NCBI RefSeq assembly: GCF_002999335.1
Contig: NW_020312244.1
Coordinates: forward strand, 1-30,874
Direction: 5' to 3'
Length of the DNA stretch: 30,874 bases
From: Cyclospora cayetanensis
Taxonomy: Eukaryota > Apicomplexa > Conoidasida > Eucoccidiorida > Eimeriidae
This document shows positions 30,490 to 30,874 of the stretch, piece by piece; position 1 is the first letter of the stretch, and every line of letters begins with the position of its first letter. The position numbers and the translations under genes were made by a program. The notes under the pieces are model-generated. The model was not told the origin of the DNA. It worked only from the letters and a program-made list of their open reading frames with translations, and searched no databases.

Positions 30490-30874
30490 CGACAATAAGT
30501 AATATGGCAACTACTTGATTACAGGAAAAATTCGATTACAGGTACAACTTGATGACAGCAACACCTTTACTAGAGCAACAACTTGATTAGAGCAACACCT
30601 TGATTACAGCAACAATGAATGATACATCAACACCTTTATTACAGCAACACCTTTATTACAGCAACACCTTTATTACAGCAACACCTTCATTACAGGAACA
30701 ATTTGATGACAGCAACACCTTGATTACAGCAACAATGAATGATACATCAACACCTTTATTACAGCAACACCTTTATTACAGCAACACCTTCATTACAGGA
30801 ACAATTTGATGACAGCAACACCTTGATTACAGCAACAATGAATGATACATCAACACCTTTATTACAGCAACACC
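30490..30874. repeat. 18-bp minisatellite with higher-order units, runs off the window
   Basis: The basic unit is ttattacagcaacacctt with variants (cattacaggaacaattt, gatgacagcaacacctt). A marker block, gattacagcaacaatgaatg, recurs at 30603, 30723 and 30825, so the higher-order spacing is 120 then 102 bases, a difference of one 18-mer. The array continues past the right edge. Confidence 0.92.

Overview
The window looks like nuclear DNA of an apicomplexan coccidian, most likely Eimeria or a close relative. Genes are split into many short exons with GT-AG (and, I infer, two GC-AG) introns. CAG/CTG-type triplet runs become poly-Q, poly-S, poly-N and poly-A inside proteins, and introns are loaded with (TA)n, (CA)n and minisatellite arrays. 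CAG-driven homopolymer runs in proteins are an established feature of Eimeria. There is no bacterial-style operon, no rRNA or tRNA, and no transposon that I can support.

Layout, left to right. 400-1107 (+): the last three exons of cytochrome c oxidase subunit Vb. 5843-3615 (-): a mitochondrial carrier (SLC25) with a poly-Q insert; its first exon is unresolved. 7025-8224 (+): an OB-fold protein with an Ala-rich N-terminus. 14433-8496 (-): a 13-exon secreted subtilisin-like protease. 16126-19115 (+): an eight-exon multi-pass membrane RING-H2 E3 ubiquitin ligase. 23544-20042 (-): a five-exon branched-chain amino acid aminotransferase with a probable mitochondrial presequence. 30431-25806 (-): the 3' part of a large low-complexity protein of unknown function. 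Gene pairs are mostly convergent (COX5B/carrier, OB/subtilisin, RING/BCAT) or divergent (carrier/OB, subtilisin/RING); the last two are in tandem.

Exon borders were derived by hand: protein-family match first, then a splice acceptor and donor whose phases agree. In subtilisin, RING, OB-fold and BCAT the deduced exons add up to an intact frame (788, 385, 278 and 411 residues). COX5B, the carrier and BCAT all point to mitochondrial metabolism, but the genes do not form an obvious single pathway.

The main points for a second look are: two apparent GC-AG introns; a subtilisin whose oxyanion-hole Asn is replaced by Asp; a 42-bp intronic array in BCAT that carries a 5' splice-site look-alike in most units; a poly-Q tract inside a mitochondrial carrier; and a possible His...Asn-Cys (permuted NlpC/P60, PPPDE-like) signature hidden between homopolymers in the right-hand gene.
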